Shown: piece after piece, positions 8,491 through 17,097 of the stretch
How positions within the stretch are numbered: the stretch's first letter is position 1
Layout of the letters: each line of letters opens with the position of its first letter
DNA from: SXVE01 sp036388895
GTDB lineage: Bacteria; Acidobacteriota; Blastocatellia; Pyrinomonadales; Pyrinomonadaceae
Length of the DNA: 64,000 bases
Assembly: GCA_036388895.1 (NCBI GenBank)
Contig: DASVQY010000075.1
Coordinates: 146,176-210,175 of the forward strand
Direction of reading: 5' to 3'
Position numbers and translations under genes: made by a program
Notes under the pieces: model-generated
Told to the model about the DNA's origin: nothing
The model's database searches: none
The model's input: only the letters and a program-made list of their open reading frames with translations

Positions 8491-8525
8491 AATTACTAAT
8501 CACGAATTACGAATTACGAATGCGG
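8491..8525. repeat. Degenerate heptamer array (AATTACG type)
   Basis: Five consecutive seven-base units directly after thiS: AATTACT, AATCACG, AATTACG, AATTACG, AATGCGG. Similar units recur at 35502-35515 (AATTACT AATTACC), and AATTCAT units occur at about 8600-8650. Same style of short repeat as at 5127 and 19651. Confidence 0.6.
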
Positions 8526-8554
8526 ATTGAAATTAGAAATATTTCATCCGCATT
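8519..8554 (+). terminator. Possible terminator or stem-loop after thiS
   Basis: Inverted repeat AATGCGGATTGAAAT / ATTTCATCCGCATT with one bulged base and a loop of about 7 nt, followed by TATTTTG. It could attenuate or end transcription between thiS and thiG. The tract after the stem is only partly T-rich, so this is tentative. Confidence 0.4.
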
Positions 8555-8656
8555 TATTTTGCCGAGTTTTTTGCTAAGATTAGAGATATACAAAAACTTG
8601 TAATTCATAGTTAATGCTTAAATATACAAAAAATTCATAATTCATAATTGTTTTAT

Positions 8657-9427
8657 ATGATTGATTCTTTTAATTTAGCCGGAAAAACCTTTAATTCCCG
8701 TTTAATCATCGGCACGGGGAAATATCGCTCTTACGCCGAAATGCAGGCGGCGCACCGCGCTTCGGGCGCTGAAATGGTTACCGTTGCGGTAAACCGCGTC
8801 CCGCTCGACGGAAAAACCGAATCGTTTCTCGATTATCTCGATCCGCAAATGCAGATTTTGCCGAATACCGCTGGTTGTTATGACGCGGAACACGCGATTC
8901 GCACGGCGCGTCTGGCGCGCGAGGCGCTCGAAACCGATTGGATAAAACTAGAAGTAATCGGCGATAAAATCACGCTTTTGCCGGATAACGAACAAACGCT
9001 CGAAGCCGCGCGAGTTCTTGTGAAAGAAGGGTTTATCGTGCTGCCGTATTTTTCCGACGATTTGATAATGGCGAAAAAGCTGCTGGACATCGGCTGTCCC
9101 GCCGTGATGCCACTCGCCGCGCCGATTGGTTCGGGATTGGGCGTGCAGAATCCGGCGAATTTAAAAATTATGCGCGAACAATTGCCGGACGCGACGATTA
9201 TCGTTGACGCGGGCGTCGGCGTGCCGTCAGATGCCGCGATTGCCATGGAACTCGGCGCCGACGCGATTTTGATGAACACGGCAATCGCCGAAGCGAAAGA
9301 TGCGGCGCAAATGGCGGAAGCGATGAAGCTCGCCGTTCAAGCCGGAAGATTGGCTTACCAATCCGGCAGAATGCCCAAGCGTTTGTACGCTTCAGCCTCG
9401 AGTCCCATCGAAGGCGCGATAAAATAG
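8657..9427 (+). CDS. thiG: Thiazole synthase ThiG
   Basis: Forms the thiazole phosphate ring of thiamine from 1-deoxyxylulose-5-phosphate, dehydroglycine and ThiS thiocarboxylate. TIM-barrel protein, 256 aa. Visible motifs are SRLIIGTGKY near the N-terminus, the Schiff-base lysine in DWIKLEVIGD, the phosphate-binding VDAGVGVPSDA, and GADAILMNTAIAEAKD. An upstream in-frame TTG (8648) is open, but ATG at 8657 gives the family-typical MIDSFNLAGK start and is preferred. Confidence 0.96.
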   Translation: MIDSFNLAGKTFNSRLIIGTGKYRSYAEMQAAHRASGAEMVTVAVNRVPLDGKTESFLDYLDPQMQILPNTAGCYDAEHAIRTARLAREALETDWIKLEVIGDKITLLPDNEQTLEAARVLVKEGFIVLPYFSDDLIMAKKLLDIGCPAVMPLAAPIGSGLGVQNPANLKIMREQLPDATIIVDAGVGVPSDAAIAMELGADAILMNTAIAEAKDAAQMAEAMKLAVQAGRLAYQSGRMPKRLYASASSPIEGAIK

Positions 9428-9503
9428 CCTTATATTAAAAAGCTTTAGAACGAGTTTTTTATAAATATCTGAAATTTATTTTCGCAGGCACTTAAAAAAT
9501 CAA

Positions 9504-9743
9504 ATGAAAGTAAAAGTTTTATTTTTCGGCGCGACCGCTGACGAGACCGGCGAGAGGGAAATCGAGGTTTCGCTTGCAAAAAATACAAAGGCAAACGAAG
9601 CTCTCGCGGAAATTCTCGAAAAATTTCCGCGTCTCGGTGAACACAAACTTCTTTTTGCGGTCAATCAGGAATACGCAAACGGCGCTGAATTTATTAAAGA
9701 TGGCGACGAATTAGCAGTTTTTACAGCAGTTTCCGGCGGATAA
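9504..9743 (+). CDS. moaD: Molybdopterin synthase small subunit MoaD
   Basis: 79-aa ubiquitin-like sulfur carrier that supplies sulfur to cyclic pyranopterin monophosphate during molybdenum cofactor synthesis. It starts MKVKVLFFGATADETGERE and ends with the functional Gly-Gly (FTAVSGG). Clustered with thiS and thiG upstream and moaE downstream, so two different sulfur carriers lie within 1.5 kb. Confidence 0.94.
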   Translation: MKVKVLFFGATADETGEREIEVSLAKNTKANEALAEILEKFPRLGEHKLLFAVNQEYANGAEFIKDGDELAVFTAVSGG

Positions 9744-9817
9744 GTCATTTAACATTTATCATTTAACAGTAAACGAAACCTAAAATGATAGATGTTAAAT
9801 GACAAATGTTAAATGAC
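9744..9817. repeat. 25-bp inverted repeat in the moaD-moaE gap, covering the moaE start
   Basis: Arms at 9744-9768 and 9793-9817 are reverse complements with a single mismatch (24 of 25); the loop is 24 bp. Each arm contains two 'GTTAAATGACA'-like units. The ATG of moaE (9813-9815) is inside the right arm, so the folded mRNA would pair the start codon. The stop codon of moaD is at the left edge. Confidence 0.8.
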
Positions 9818-10283
9818 AAACGATTTTTACGAAATAACCGGCGAGCCTTTGAATGTCGGCGAAATAGCGAGGCGCATCGTTCCGGAAAATTGCGGCGCGA
9901 CGGTTACGCTCGACGGCTACGTTCGTCAATTTACAAAAGGACGCGAAACGTTGCATCTGGTTTACGAAGCCTACGAACCGATGGCTTTAAAGGAAATGAG
10001 CAAGCTTATCGAGCAGGCGCACAAAAAATTTGAAATCGAAAACGTCGGCGTCGTTCATCGTTTGGGAAAACTGAAAATCGGCGAAACGAGCGTCGTTATA
10101 TCCGTCGCCGCACCGCACCGGCGAGCCGCTTTTGAAGCCTGCGAATGGCTGATAAAAGAATTGAAACGAACCGTTCCGATCTGGAAAAAAGAGGTTTTCG
10201 CCGACGGTGAATTATGGATAGAAGGCGATTCGCAAACCGAGAACGCAAAAGCGGAAGCGGAATTTAAGATTTTTGATGTTTGA
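9813..10283 (+). CDS. moaE: Molybdopterin synthase large subunit MoaE
   Basis: Catalytic subunit that uses MoaD thiocarboxylate to put the dithiolene sulfurs on the pterin. 156 aa. The family core is clear: GATVTLDGYVR near the N-terminus, HRLGKLKIGETSV, PHRRAAFEACEWLIKELK, and VPIWKKE with the active-site lysines. Its start codon is buried in a strong inverted repeat (9744-9817), and I see no good ribosome-binding site, so translation may depend on unfolding or on coupling to moaD. The 3' end overlaps the convergent HD gene by 20 bp. Confidence 0.95.
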   Translation: MTNDFYEITGEPLNVGEIARRIVPENCGATVTLDGYVRQFTKGRETLHLVYEAYEPMALKEMSKLIEQAHKKFEIENVGVVHRLGKLKIGETSVVISVAAPHRRAAFEACEWLIKELKRTVPIWKKEVFADGELWIEGDSQTENAKAEAEFKIFDV

Positions 10284-10815
10284 TTTGCGCTTCGGCTTTC
10301 TCGGTTAACTCGTCAAAATGCCTTTCCAGATTTTCGTTCACGCCGCGCAAACCTGCGACAACGTTTCTGCCCCAATTCACATATTCCAGTCTTCTTTCCT
10401 TCGACCAACCGGCGGGCGGATTGTTCATTACGTCGGTAATATTGCTGATTTTGTCGCCGAGTTTGATGAGCTTCGCGCCGTTTGAAAGATGCGGCGCGTG
10501 TTCGATTTGCAGTTGTTTGCGAACTTCTTTCGCTAAACTTTTGTCGTCCGTTACTTCCAAAACGTAGCCGCAAACCGTCTCGCCAAAAAGATCGGTTAAA
10601 TCTTTCGCAGGCGTTTTTGTGTCTTCGATTGTGTCGTGCAGAATAGCGGCAGTTAAAATTTCCGTGTCTTCGACTTTTCCGATATTCGCCAAAATATTGG
10701 CGACTTCCAAAGGGTGATTGATATAAGGCTGAGCGTCGTCGCCTTTGCGTGTTTGTCCGGTGTGTTTTTTCGCCGCGAAACTGGCGGCATGCAGTATTTT
10801 ATTTAGATTATTCAT
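10264..10815 (-). CDS. HD-domain hydrolase, MESH1/SpoT-hydrolase-like
   Basis: 183 aa, essentially one HD phosphohydrolase domain. Motifs are H18 and H34 (YINHPLEVA), the HD pair H60-D61 in AAILHDTIEDT, and KLGDKISNI near residue 120. This pattern matches stand-alone (p)ppGpp 3'-pyrophosphohydrolases of the small alarmone hydrolase/MESH1 type; there is no synthetase, TGS or ACT domain. The substrate is not proven by sequence. It converges with moaE, overlapping its 3' end by 20 bp. Confidence 0.82.
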   Translation of the reverse strand: MNNLNKILHAASFAAKKHTGQTRKGDDAQPYINHPLEVANILANIGKVEDTEILTAAILHDTIEDTKTPAKDLTDLFGETVCGYVLEVTDDKSLAKEVRKQLQIEHAPHLSNGAKLIKLGDKISNITDVMNNPPAGWSKERRLEYVNWGRNVVAGLRGVNENLERHFDELTEKAEAQIKHQKS

Positions 10816-10837
10816 ATTTCAGTTTACCCGTAAAATA

Positions 10838-10875
10838 AAAAAGATCAAGAACAAATTACTGCTCTCGATCTTTTT
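10838..10875 (-). terminator. Intrinsic terminator after the S55-type gene
   Basis: Nine-bp stem AAAAAGATC/GATCTTTTT with a 20-nt loop, directly downstream (minus direction) of the gene ending at 10907. On the minus strand the stem runs into TTTTTTATTTT. Good rho-independent terminator shape. Confidence 0.65.
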
Positions 10876-10906
10876 CTTTAATAATTTGAAAGTAACTTGA
10901 AAAAAA

Positions 10907-12784
10907 TTATTTGACGACTTCGATTGTCAGCGTTTGCTGTCCCGAAACGATAAAATCGGCGGGCGCAATCGGTTGTTCGGTGACGACGGTTTGAACGGTC
11001 GGTTTGAATCCGCCAGCGGTGCGGTCGTTGTTCAATGTCGCCATAACCGACGGCGGAAGATTCGGCAATTCGCTCGCGCCGATGACCGCGCCGTTTGTTG
11101 TGCGATAAGTCTGCACGTATAAACGGTCGGCTTTTTTAACTTTATTGATGACCGAAATGAGTTCGCTCAAATCTTTCGGAACGAATTGCAGCAAAGCTGA
11201 ATTTTGCTGAATCGCCATACCGTCGCCGATAGCTATTGTTAAAGTTCCTGTTGGCGTATCCGCGGGAATTTTGACCGGGATTTTCTGTGCGAAAACTTTT
11301 CCCGAATCCGTGCGAACAAACGCCTGAACTTCAAAAGTCTCACCGGCGCGCACTTCGGTTCGGTCGAGAGAAATGCGTTCGAGATTCGCCGTTCGGCGCC
11401 CGTCGTCCGAAGACAAATTCAGCTTTATTCCGCTGATTTCCAAATCGTCGAAACGGCTTCGCAAAAGCGTGTTGACCGGCGCGGCGACAGAAAGCGCGGC
11501 GTATTGCGACGCCTGCATTCCGGCGAAGCGGTTTTCGAGTTTGACGGGCTGTTGATTTTTAATATTGATTTCGCCGCTCAAAGAAATCATCGAATCGCCC
11601 ATTCCGCGTTCCTGCGCGACAATCGCATTGTAAATCGAAATGTTCAGCAGAAGCGGCGTGAGAAAATCGTCTTTCGCTACTTCAAAATTCAGAGTTTCGG
11701 TTTGTCCGCGACTCGTTTCGAGATCTATCTGAACGGGAATCATTTTCGGCGCTTGACCTAACTTGCCGAAGACGCCGGTCGCGCGGTCCTGCGTCATACT
11801 GCCGACCATTGCGTCGGGAACAGCCAGTTTGAACGAGTTGTTGACGTTTGGAATCACCGTCACGACACTCGATTCCGACATCGGCAAATCCGACGAGCCG
11901 AGACTTAAAAACGGATGACCGAAAGCGTAAATCTTTTCGCCGTCGCGGTAAGTTACGGTTCCGGCAGCGGCGAGCGAATAATCGCCGCGCGTTAACTGCA
12001 TCGAAACCGAATCGCCGCCGACGAGCGTGGTTTCGTCAGCCTTTTTCATAGGCGTGATTCGCGCCGCTCCGCCGACGGCTGAGACAGGAATTAAGCCGAC
12101 TTGCAGTAACTGCGGCGCGAAAAGATTAAGAGTTTCCTGGGAAAATCCACTGAAAGCAATCGGCGTAGCAATCGGTTGAAACGATTGTCCGGCGATTGAA
12201 GCGAGCGCGGAGTTTGGCGAAGCGCCCGACAAAAGCGAGCTTGCTACCGTTGCGTTTTTCGGAAAATCGGGCTTCCAGGTCGTTGCGGCGAGTTCGGCGA
12301 AAGAAACGGCGCGCGGTTCCTGCGGTTTTGATTTCGCTTTCTGATTTTGCTCGAAAATCGAAAGCATTTGTTCAATCGGCGTGATTCCGCAAATCGGTTC
12401 TTTGGAAAACGGGAAGCTATATGAAATCGCGCCGACTAGCCTGCCGTTAATGTAAACCGGCGAACCGCTCATTCCGGCAAAAACGCTTGTTCTATCGGCA
12501 CTGCCGCCAGAAATTCGTCCGACAATCATATCCTGGTGCGGACCGATTGCGCCCGGCACGATGCCTAAGATTTCAACCTGAAAATCCTCCGGCTCGCTTC
12601 CGCGAAAAACCGTTCGCGCCGTTCCTTTCATTCCTTCTTTTAATTCGGAAAGCGGAAAGAACTGAGCTTTTGAATTTTTCGTCGAATTAGTCTGAATTAC
12701 GTTTTTAGCTTGCGTCTGCGCGAAAGCACCGAAACAAAAAGTCAAGCTGAGTAGAAATGCGGCGGTAAACTTTGCTTTTGTCAT
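10907..12784 (-). CDS. SpoIVB peptidase S55 domain protein, secreted
   Basis: 625 aa with an N-terminal signal peptide (about 1-22, ending AFAQ). Residues about 45-130 match the S55 (SpoIVB) serine peptidase domain: FPLSELKEGMKGTA, GRISGG, and the nucleophile motif GMSGSPVY (residues 104-111). The remaining ~490 residues form a beta-rich C-terminal part of unknown role, with no PDZ motif that I can recognise. In Bacillus SpoIVB is a signalling protease; acidobacterial homologues are not sporulation factors, so the role here is unknown. Monocistronic, with a terminator at 10838-10875. Confidence 0.85.
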   Translation of the reverse strand: MTKAKFTAAFLLSLTFCFGAFAQTQAKNVIQTNSTKNSKAQFFPLSELKEGMKGTARTVFRGSEPEDFQVEILGIVPGAIGPHQDMIVGRISGGSADRTSVFAGMSGSPVYINGRLVGAISYSFPFSKEPICGITPIEQMLSIFEQNQKAKSKPQEPRAVSFAELAATTWKPDFPKNATVASSLLSGASPNSALASIAGQSFQPIATPIAFSGFSQETLNLFAPQLLQVGLIPVSAVGGAARITPMKKADETTLVGGDSVSMQLTRGDYSLAAAGTVTYRDGEKIYAFGHPFLSLGSSDLPMSESSVVTVIPNVNNSFKLAVPDAMVGSMTQDRATGVFGKLGQAPKMIPVQIDLETSRGQTETLNFEVAKDDFLTPLLLNISIYNAIVAQERGMGDSMISLSGEINIKNQQPVKLENRFAGMQASQYAALSVAAPVNTLLRSRFDDLEISGIKLNLSSDDGRRTANLERISLDRTEVRAGETFEVQAFVRTDSGKVFAQKIPVKIPADTPTGTLTIAIGDGMAIQQNSALLQFVPKDLSELISVINKVKKADRLYVQTYRTTNGAVIGASELPNLPPSVMATLNNDRTAGGFKPTVQTVVTEQPIAPADFIVSGQQTLTIEVVK

Positions 12785-12954
12785 ACTTTATGATTATAAA
12801 AACATCTTCCTTTCTCGCTGACATTTATGGTAACATTTATGACAGCATACCGAAAGCCTAATTTTCAAGGGCTATCAACCTAAGACTCGCTAAATCATTT
12901 CAAAGTTGTATTCCTTTTCTCGATTTTACTTCATAGTTTTACATTTTTTACATT

Positions 12955-13938
12955 ATGCGAAAAATCAAACGACTTTTTAAGAGTTTTTCCAGACTTTTAC
13001 TGCCCGTTATACTTTTGCTTCTTTTAACGACCGCTGCTGCTTCTCTCTGGCTCAACTATAAAACCGCTCACCCGCAAAATGCGGTCTATCTTGTAACGCC
13101 GGAAAAATACGGGCAATTAAGCTCGCGCGCCGCTCAAGTAACCGAAGAAACCTGGACGAACAGCGACAAAACACAATCTCGCGGCTGGCTTCTCAGAGGT
13201 TCGGAGAACGCGCCCGCCGTTATTTTGCTGCATCGTTACGGCACAGACCGCTCGCACGTTTTAAATATCGGCGTAAAACTTAGCGAATCTTCGAATTTCA
13301 CCGTTCTAATGCCCGACGCTCGCGGTCACGGCGAAAAGCCGTCATCGAAAACCAGTTCGTTCGGCGGCTGTGAATCAGAAGATATACTCGGCGCCATCGA
13401 ATTTTTGCGCGGGCTAAAATCACCGGCGAACAACGTTCTAGTCGGTCAGAATATCGGAATTTACGGCGTTGAAATGGGCGCTCTGACGGCGCTTTCGGCG
13501 GCTGCGAACGTTGAAACCGTTAAGGCTCTGGTGCTCGATTCGGTCCCGCAGAATTCCGATGATTTGCTCGCTGCAGCCATTGAACGGCGTTTTCCGTTTG
13601 CCAGCTCGATAACTTCAAAATTCGCCCAGACCGGAACGTATCTATATTTTTTTGATGGTTGTTACAAGCGCGGTTCTTTGTGCGAAACGGCGAAAACAAT
13701 CGGCAATCGTCAAGTTCTACTTCTCGCCGGTTCCGACGCTCCGCGTTTTCAGGATTCGACCAGCAAACTAGCAAGCTGTTTTCCGAACACGACCAAAGTT
13801 CAAAGCAAAACCGATTTAAGTCCCTCGGGATTCAGCATTATAAACGCTTCATTGGAGCAATCCGAAGCGTATGACCAGCGAGTTATCGAATTCTTCAAAG
13901 CTAGTTTGGGCGGTTACGAAACGAGAAATGAGAAGTAA
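12955..13938 (+). CDS. Alpha/beta-hydrolase-like protein lacking the nucleophile serine
   Basis: 327 aa with one N-terminal membrane anchor or signal (about 12-33). The alpha/beta hydrolase fold is suggested by VILLHRYGTDRS (oxyanion region, ~89-100), MPDARGHGEK (~119-128) and the elbow IGIYGVEMGALTAL (~167-180). In active homologues the elbow is G-x-S-x-G; here the central residue is Glu173, so the usual serine nucleophile is absent. It may be a non-catalytic relative or use altered chemistry. Stand-alone gene, convergent with the LON-domain gene. Confidence 0.75.
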   Translation: MRKIKRLFKSFSRLLLPVILLLLLTTAAASLWLNYKTAHPQNAVYLVTPEKYGQLSSRAAQVTEETWTNSDKTQSRGWLLRGSENAPAVILLHRYGTDRSHVLNIGVKLSESSNFTVLMPDARGHGEKPSSKTSSFGGCESEDILGAIEFLRGLKSPANNVLVGQNIGIYGVEMGALTALSAAANVETVKALVLDSVPQNSDDLLAAAIERRFPFASSITSKFAQTGTYLYFFDGCYKRGSLCETAKTIGNRQVLLLAGSDAPRFQDSTSKLASCFPNTTKVQSKTDLSPSGFSIINASLEQSEAYDQRVIEFFKASLGGYETRNEK

Positions 13939-13987
13939 GAAGTAGATGCGAAGTTAATTTAAAGGGTTGATTTTACTTCTTACTTCT
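13931..13987. terminator. Inverted repeat between convergent genes (probable bidirectional terminator)
   Basis: Perfect 14-bp arms (AGAAGTAAGAAGTA at 13931-13944 and its reverse complement at 13974-13987) around a 29-bp loop. The arms are themselves heptamer-like direct repeats (AGAAGTA AGAAGTA). The left arm overlaps the 3' end of the plus-strand gene; the minus-strand LON gene ends at 14001. Confidence 0.55.
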
Positions 13988-14000
13988 GGATTTTCGCTTC

Positions 14001-14699
14001 TTATATATCAATCTTCTTTTTGCTGTGTCCGTTTGATTGTGAAATTTTGTGCAGCTCTGCGCTTTCTTCCATTTTAACTACGGCTTCGCGTAAAACTTTG
14101 CGCAGCTTTTCGAGGCGTTCGATTGTCGAACGCGTTGCGAGAAGTTTGTATTTCAAATCGTTTTCAAAATTAAAAGCCGCCGTTACGAGAAAAGAAAATT
14201 GTTCCGCGTCATTTCGCGGAATTTCGGGAAATTTTCCGCGTTGCCCGCTCAATTTATGCGCGGCGCGGGCGATGCGCTCGAATAAAGCGAAAACTTCATC
14301 AACTAACGGTTCCAAAACTGTCTCGTCTTGCGGTTCGTCTTCAAAAAACTCTACTTCGCCGACTAAATACGGCTCGCCCGCGTCCACATAATCAATCAAA
14401 CGATAGCGAATCACGCCCATTGTGATAATGTTCGACCGTCCGTCGGGCAATTCCTGAACTTCACGAACTTCCGCGACGCAGCCGATAGAACCGGCAAGCG
14501 GTTTTTCCGCGAAAGATTCCTGCGGCTCGAACATCATCACGCCGAACATGTTTTTCCCGAAAGCCACGTCCTTAAGCATTTGCCGGTAACGAGGCTCGAA
14601 AATATGAAGTGGCAAAAGCTCGTTCGGCAGCAAAACGAGCGAAAGCGGAAATAACGGCAGATGCTTAATGCCTAAAACTTTTTCGGCGGCTTCGGACAT
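14001..14699 (-). CDS. LON peptidase substrate-binding domain protein
   Basis: 232 aa from the preferred ATG at 14699 (an upstream in-frame TTG at 14729 would add 10 residues). The N-terminal ~110 residues are the Lon N-terminal (LAN/PUA-like) domain: LPLFPLSLVLLPNELLPLHI, FEPRYRQML, GSIGCVAEV. The rest is a helical region ending in KKKIDI. There is no AAA+ ATPase or protease domain, so this is the stand-alone family found widely in bacteria; function unproven. It follows sbcD by 66 bp on the same strand. Confidence 0.85.
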   Translation of the reverse strand: MSEAAEKVLGIKHLPLFPLSLVLLPNELLPLHIFEPRYRQMLKDVAFGKNMFGVMMFEPQESFAEKPLAGSIGCVAEVREVQELPDGRSNIITMGVIRYRLIDYVDAGEPYLVGEVEFFEDEPQDETVLEPLVDEVFALFERIARAAHKLSGQRGKFPEIPRNDAEQFSFLVTAAFNFENDLKYKLLATRSTIERLEKLRKVLREAVVKMEESAELHKISQSNGHSKKKIDI

Positions 14700-14765
14700 A
14701 AATTTACGAGTCCAAATTCTCAAGTCCAAAGCCCAAAGTCAAGTTTATTGTTTCAAAAATTAAAT

Positions 14766-16022
14766 TTAATCTAATTTCAGCGCGATAAAATCAGCAATTT
14801 TTTCCGGCTCCTCGTCGCTCAAAACCATTCGTTTCGCGCCGATAACGGCTTCCGCCATTTCTGCGGCGCGCGTTTTAAAGCGATTGTCGCGGACGATTAA
14901 ATCTTCGATTACGCGGCGTTCGAGCTTTTCCCGCGAAGCGTCTTCTTCCAAATCGGCGGCGACGGCGTACTCGACCGGAGCGGAATGATTTTTAATGCGA
15001 ACGTGCAGCGCGTTTGTCGTTTTTTGCGCTTCTTCGCGGATTTTTGTGAGTTCGAGAAGCGAATTCGGAAATCCGAGATGCCCGCGCAGAGTTATTTCGA
15101 TGATCGGCTGCGGTTGATTTTCTTCAGCCGCGCGCGCTTCCAGGTTTACTTTTTCCAAAACGCTTTCGGTAATTTCAGCCGCATTCGCGTAACCGGAAAC
15201 GTCAAACGAAAGACGCTGAAAAGAGCGTTGCTGATAATCGGTAATATGTCGCGCGTTGACTTGATTGTTCTCATCAACTTCGATCAAAAACGCGCCGCGC
15301 ATTTCGCGAAAATCGTCAATGCTCGTGATTTCCAGTGAACCCGGATTAAACGCCCAATTATCAATCTCATAAGCCTTGTGCGTGTGTCCGAGCGCGACGT
15401 AATCGGCGACGGATTTTAATTCCTTCAAATTCGCAATCGAAAGCGCCGGAATCGGGTGCGTTTGATGACCTTCAACGTCTGTATGCAAAAGCAGAATATG
15501 AAAAGCGCCTTCGCGCCGATTCTCTTTCATCGCTGCGGTCAGCATCGGAATCGCCCAATTAGCCGACGCGCCGTACCAAGCCGAACCGAAAATCCGCGCG
15601 TTGCCGATATCTATGTAACCGCCGCGAATATAATGTTCGCTGTCGTAATTCCACTCGTCGTAAACGAGTTTTCCTTCGACGTTGCGCGGTTCTAATAAAT
15701 GCAGAAGCCGCCAGTTTTCGAGCGAACGCAGCCAGCTGTATTCGCTGTCGTTGTGTTTCTGGTCGTGATTACCTTCGATAGTTACAATCGGAATTCCCGC
15801 GTCTTTGAGCAACGATAAACCGGCGAATGCGTGGTTCATCGTTTCGGGCGGAACGTTGCGTTTGTGGAAAAAATCGCCCGCCATAATAACGAAATCAACT
15901 TTTTCTCCGATTGCATATTTTTGCAGAACGTCAACCCAGGCTCTGTAAAAATCCTTCGGACTTTCTTCGAGTTGATAGCGCGTGCAGCCGAGATGAACAT
16001 CGGAAATATGAAGAAATTTCAT
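14766..16022 (-). CDS. sbcD: SbcD/Mre11-type DNA repair exonuclease
   Basis: 418-aa metallophosphoesterase of the Mre11/SbcD family, which processes DNA ends and hairpins together with an SbcC/Rad50 ATPase. Metal-binding motifs in order: HISDVHLG (5-12), VIMAGDFFHKRN, TIEGNHDQKH, LLLHTDVEGH and LGHTHKAYEID. The C-terminal ~140 residues are the accessory capping part. No sbcC lies next to it; the partner must be elsewhere if present. Confidence 0.88.
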   Translation of the reverse strand: MKFLHISDVHLGCTRYQLEESPKDFYRAWVDVLQKYAIGEKVDFVIMAGDFFHKRNVPPETMNHAFAGLSLLKDAGIPIVTIEGNHDQKHNDSEYSWLRSLENWRLLHLLEPRNVEGKLVYDEWNYDSEHYIRGGYIDIGNARIFGSAWYGASANWAIPMLTAAMKENRREGAFHILLLHTDVEGHQTHPIPALSIANLKELKSVADYVALGHTHKAYEIDNWAFNPGSLEITSIDDFREMRGAFLIEVDENNQVNARHITDYQQRSFQRLSFDVSGYANAAEITESVLEKVNLEARAAEENQPQPIIEITLRGHLGFPNSLLELTKIREEAQKTTNALHVRIKNHSAPVEYAVAADLEEDASREKLERRVIEDLIVRDNRFKTRAAEMAEAVIGAKRMVLSDEEPEKIADFIALKLD

Positions 16023-16196
16023 AGATAATATTTTAATAATTACAGTTTTTTATCGCTCACTTAGATGATTGTAACGGGCAAATGGATACAGCATTTTTGA
16101 GTGTTAACGAAAAATGTGAAATTGAAAACGCAATGCGAAAATAATTACATTTATGAAAAAGCGCGTGTTTTAAGTTAAAGAAAATAAAACCAAAAA

Positions 16197-17009
16197 TTAA
16201 CGAAAAGCCGAAATATCCATTCCGAAGCGCTCTTTGACGTAATCTTCCTGCGCCAGATTCAAATTTCTTAAATTCGCCAGACGACGTTCGCTCTTTTTGA
16301 TGTGCGTTTTCGTTCGCTCAGCCATTTGTTTGAGCAGATTTCTGCCTTCGAGCATTTCCGCCTGCACTTTTTCCCGCAGCGTGTAGAGTTCCGAAAGCTC
16401 GGCTTTTAATTTTTCTTCGCGCAATTCTTTCAGACGGTTTTTTATTTGCGAAATCTGCCGAATCGCCCGGACAAGCTCGTCGCCGATTGAATCGCCTTTT
16501 ATTAAATCAGGCGAATCGCGGAAATCTTCGACCAATTTATTTAACAAATTCTGATTGCCGGACGAGTAAGCGTCATTCAATTTCGCCATCAAATCGTGAC
16601 GTTTTTCCTTTTCTTCGCGGTCTAAAGCCAAGTCGGGATGAATAATTCTGGCTAAATTGTGATAAGCCTTTTTCGCCTCCAAGGTCGGCTGCCATTTGAA
16701 CGAGCAATTTTCTGCCGTTTCGGCGCTGGCGGCTGATTCTTCGGCGCGCCGGCGCAGTTCTTCGGCGCGTTTTTTTATTTCTTCGTCGTCGGGAACCAAT
16801 TTAACTTCTTCTTCGGCAATCTGCGCTTCGATTTCGTCCAATTCGGCGTAAAGACGCGCGACTTCCATCGTGTATTGCGCTTCGAATTGTTCGAGTTCGG
16901 CGCGCAATTCGGTCATTTCTTCTTCGCGCGTCGCGAGGCGATCTTTCAAACGCTCCAAAACCTTACGTTTTTTATTTAATTCAATTTCTTCGGGCGCAAG
17001 ATTGTTCAT
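16197..17009 (-). CDS. Coiled-coil protein with a J-domain-like segment
   Basis: 270 aa from the ATG at 17009 (an upstream TTG at 17018 is less likely). Residues ~5-90 and ~175-250 are charged coiled coils. Between them, about residues 107-160, lies a J-domain-like stretch: KKAYHNLARIIHPDLALDREE with the diagnostic HPD, then MAKLNDAYSSGNQNLL. J proteins activate Hsp70 (DnaK), so a DnaK-linked role is likely, but it lacks the G/F and zinc-finger regions of DnaJ. Soluble. Confidence 0.7.
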   Translation of the reverse strand: MNNLAPEEIELNKKRKVLERLKDRLATREEEMTELRAELEQFEAQYTMEVARLYAELDEIEAQIAEEEVKLVPDDEEIKKRAEELRRRAEESAASAETAENCSFKWQPTLEAKKAYHNLARIIHPDLALDREEKEKRHDLMAKLNDAYSSGNQNLLNKLVEDFRDSPDLIKGDSIGDELVRAIRQISQIKNRLKELREEKLKAELSELYTLREKVQAEMLEGRNLLKQMAERTKTHIKKSERRLANLRNLNLAQEDYVKERFGMDISAFR

Positions 17010-17042
17010 AAAGCACAAATTTTAACGGAAAACACGGACATT

Positions 17043-17080
17043 ACAAAAATAGAACTTCGATACAAAAATAGAACTTCGAT
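17043..17080. repeat. Perfect 19-bp tandem duplication
   Basis: Two adjacent identical copies of ACAAAAATAGAACTTCGAT (17043-17061 and 17062-17080), in the gap between bshB1 and the J-domain-like gene. A simple recent duplication; no function visible. Confidence 0.9.
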
Positions 17081-17097
17081 TATCTTTACAACTTTTA

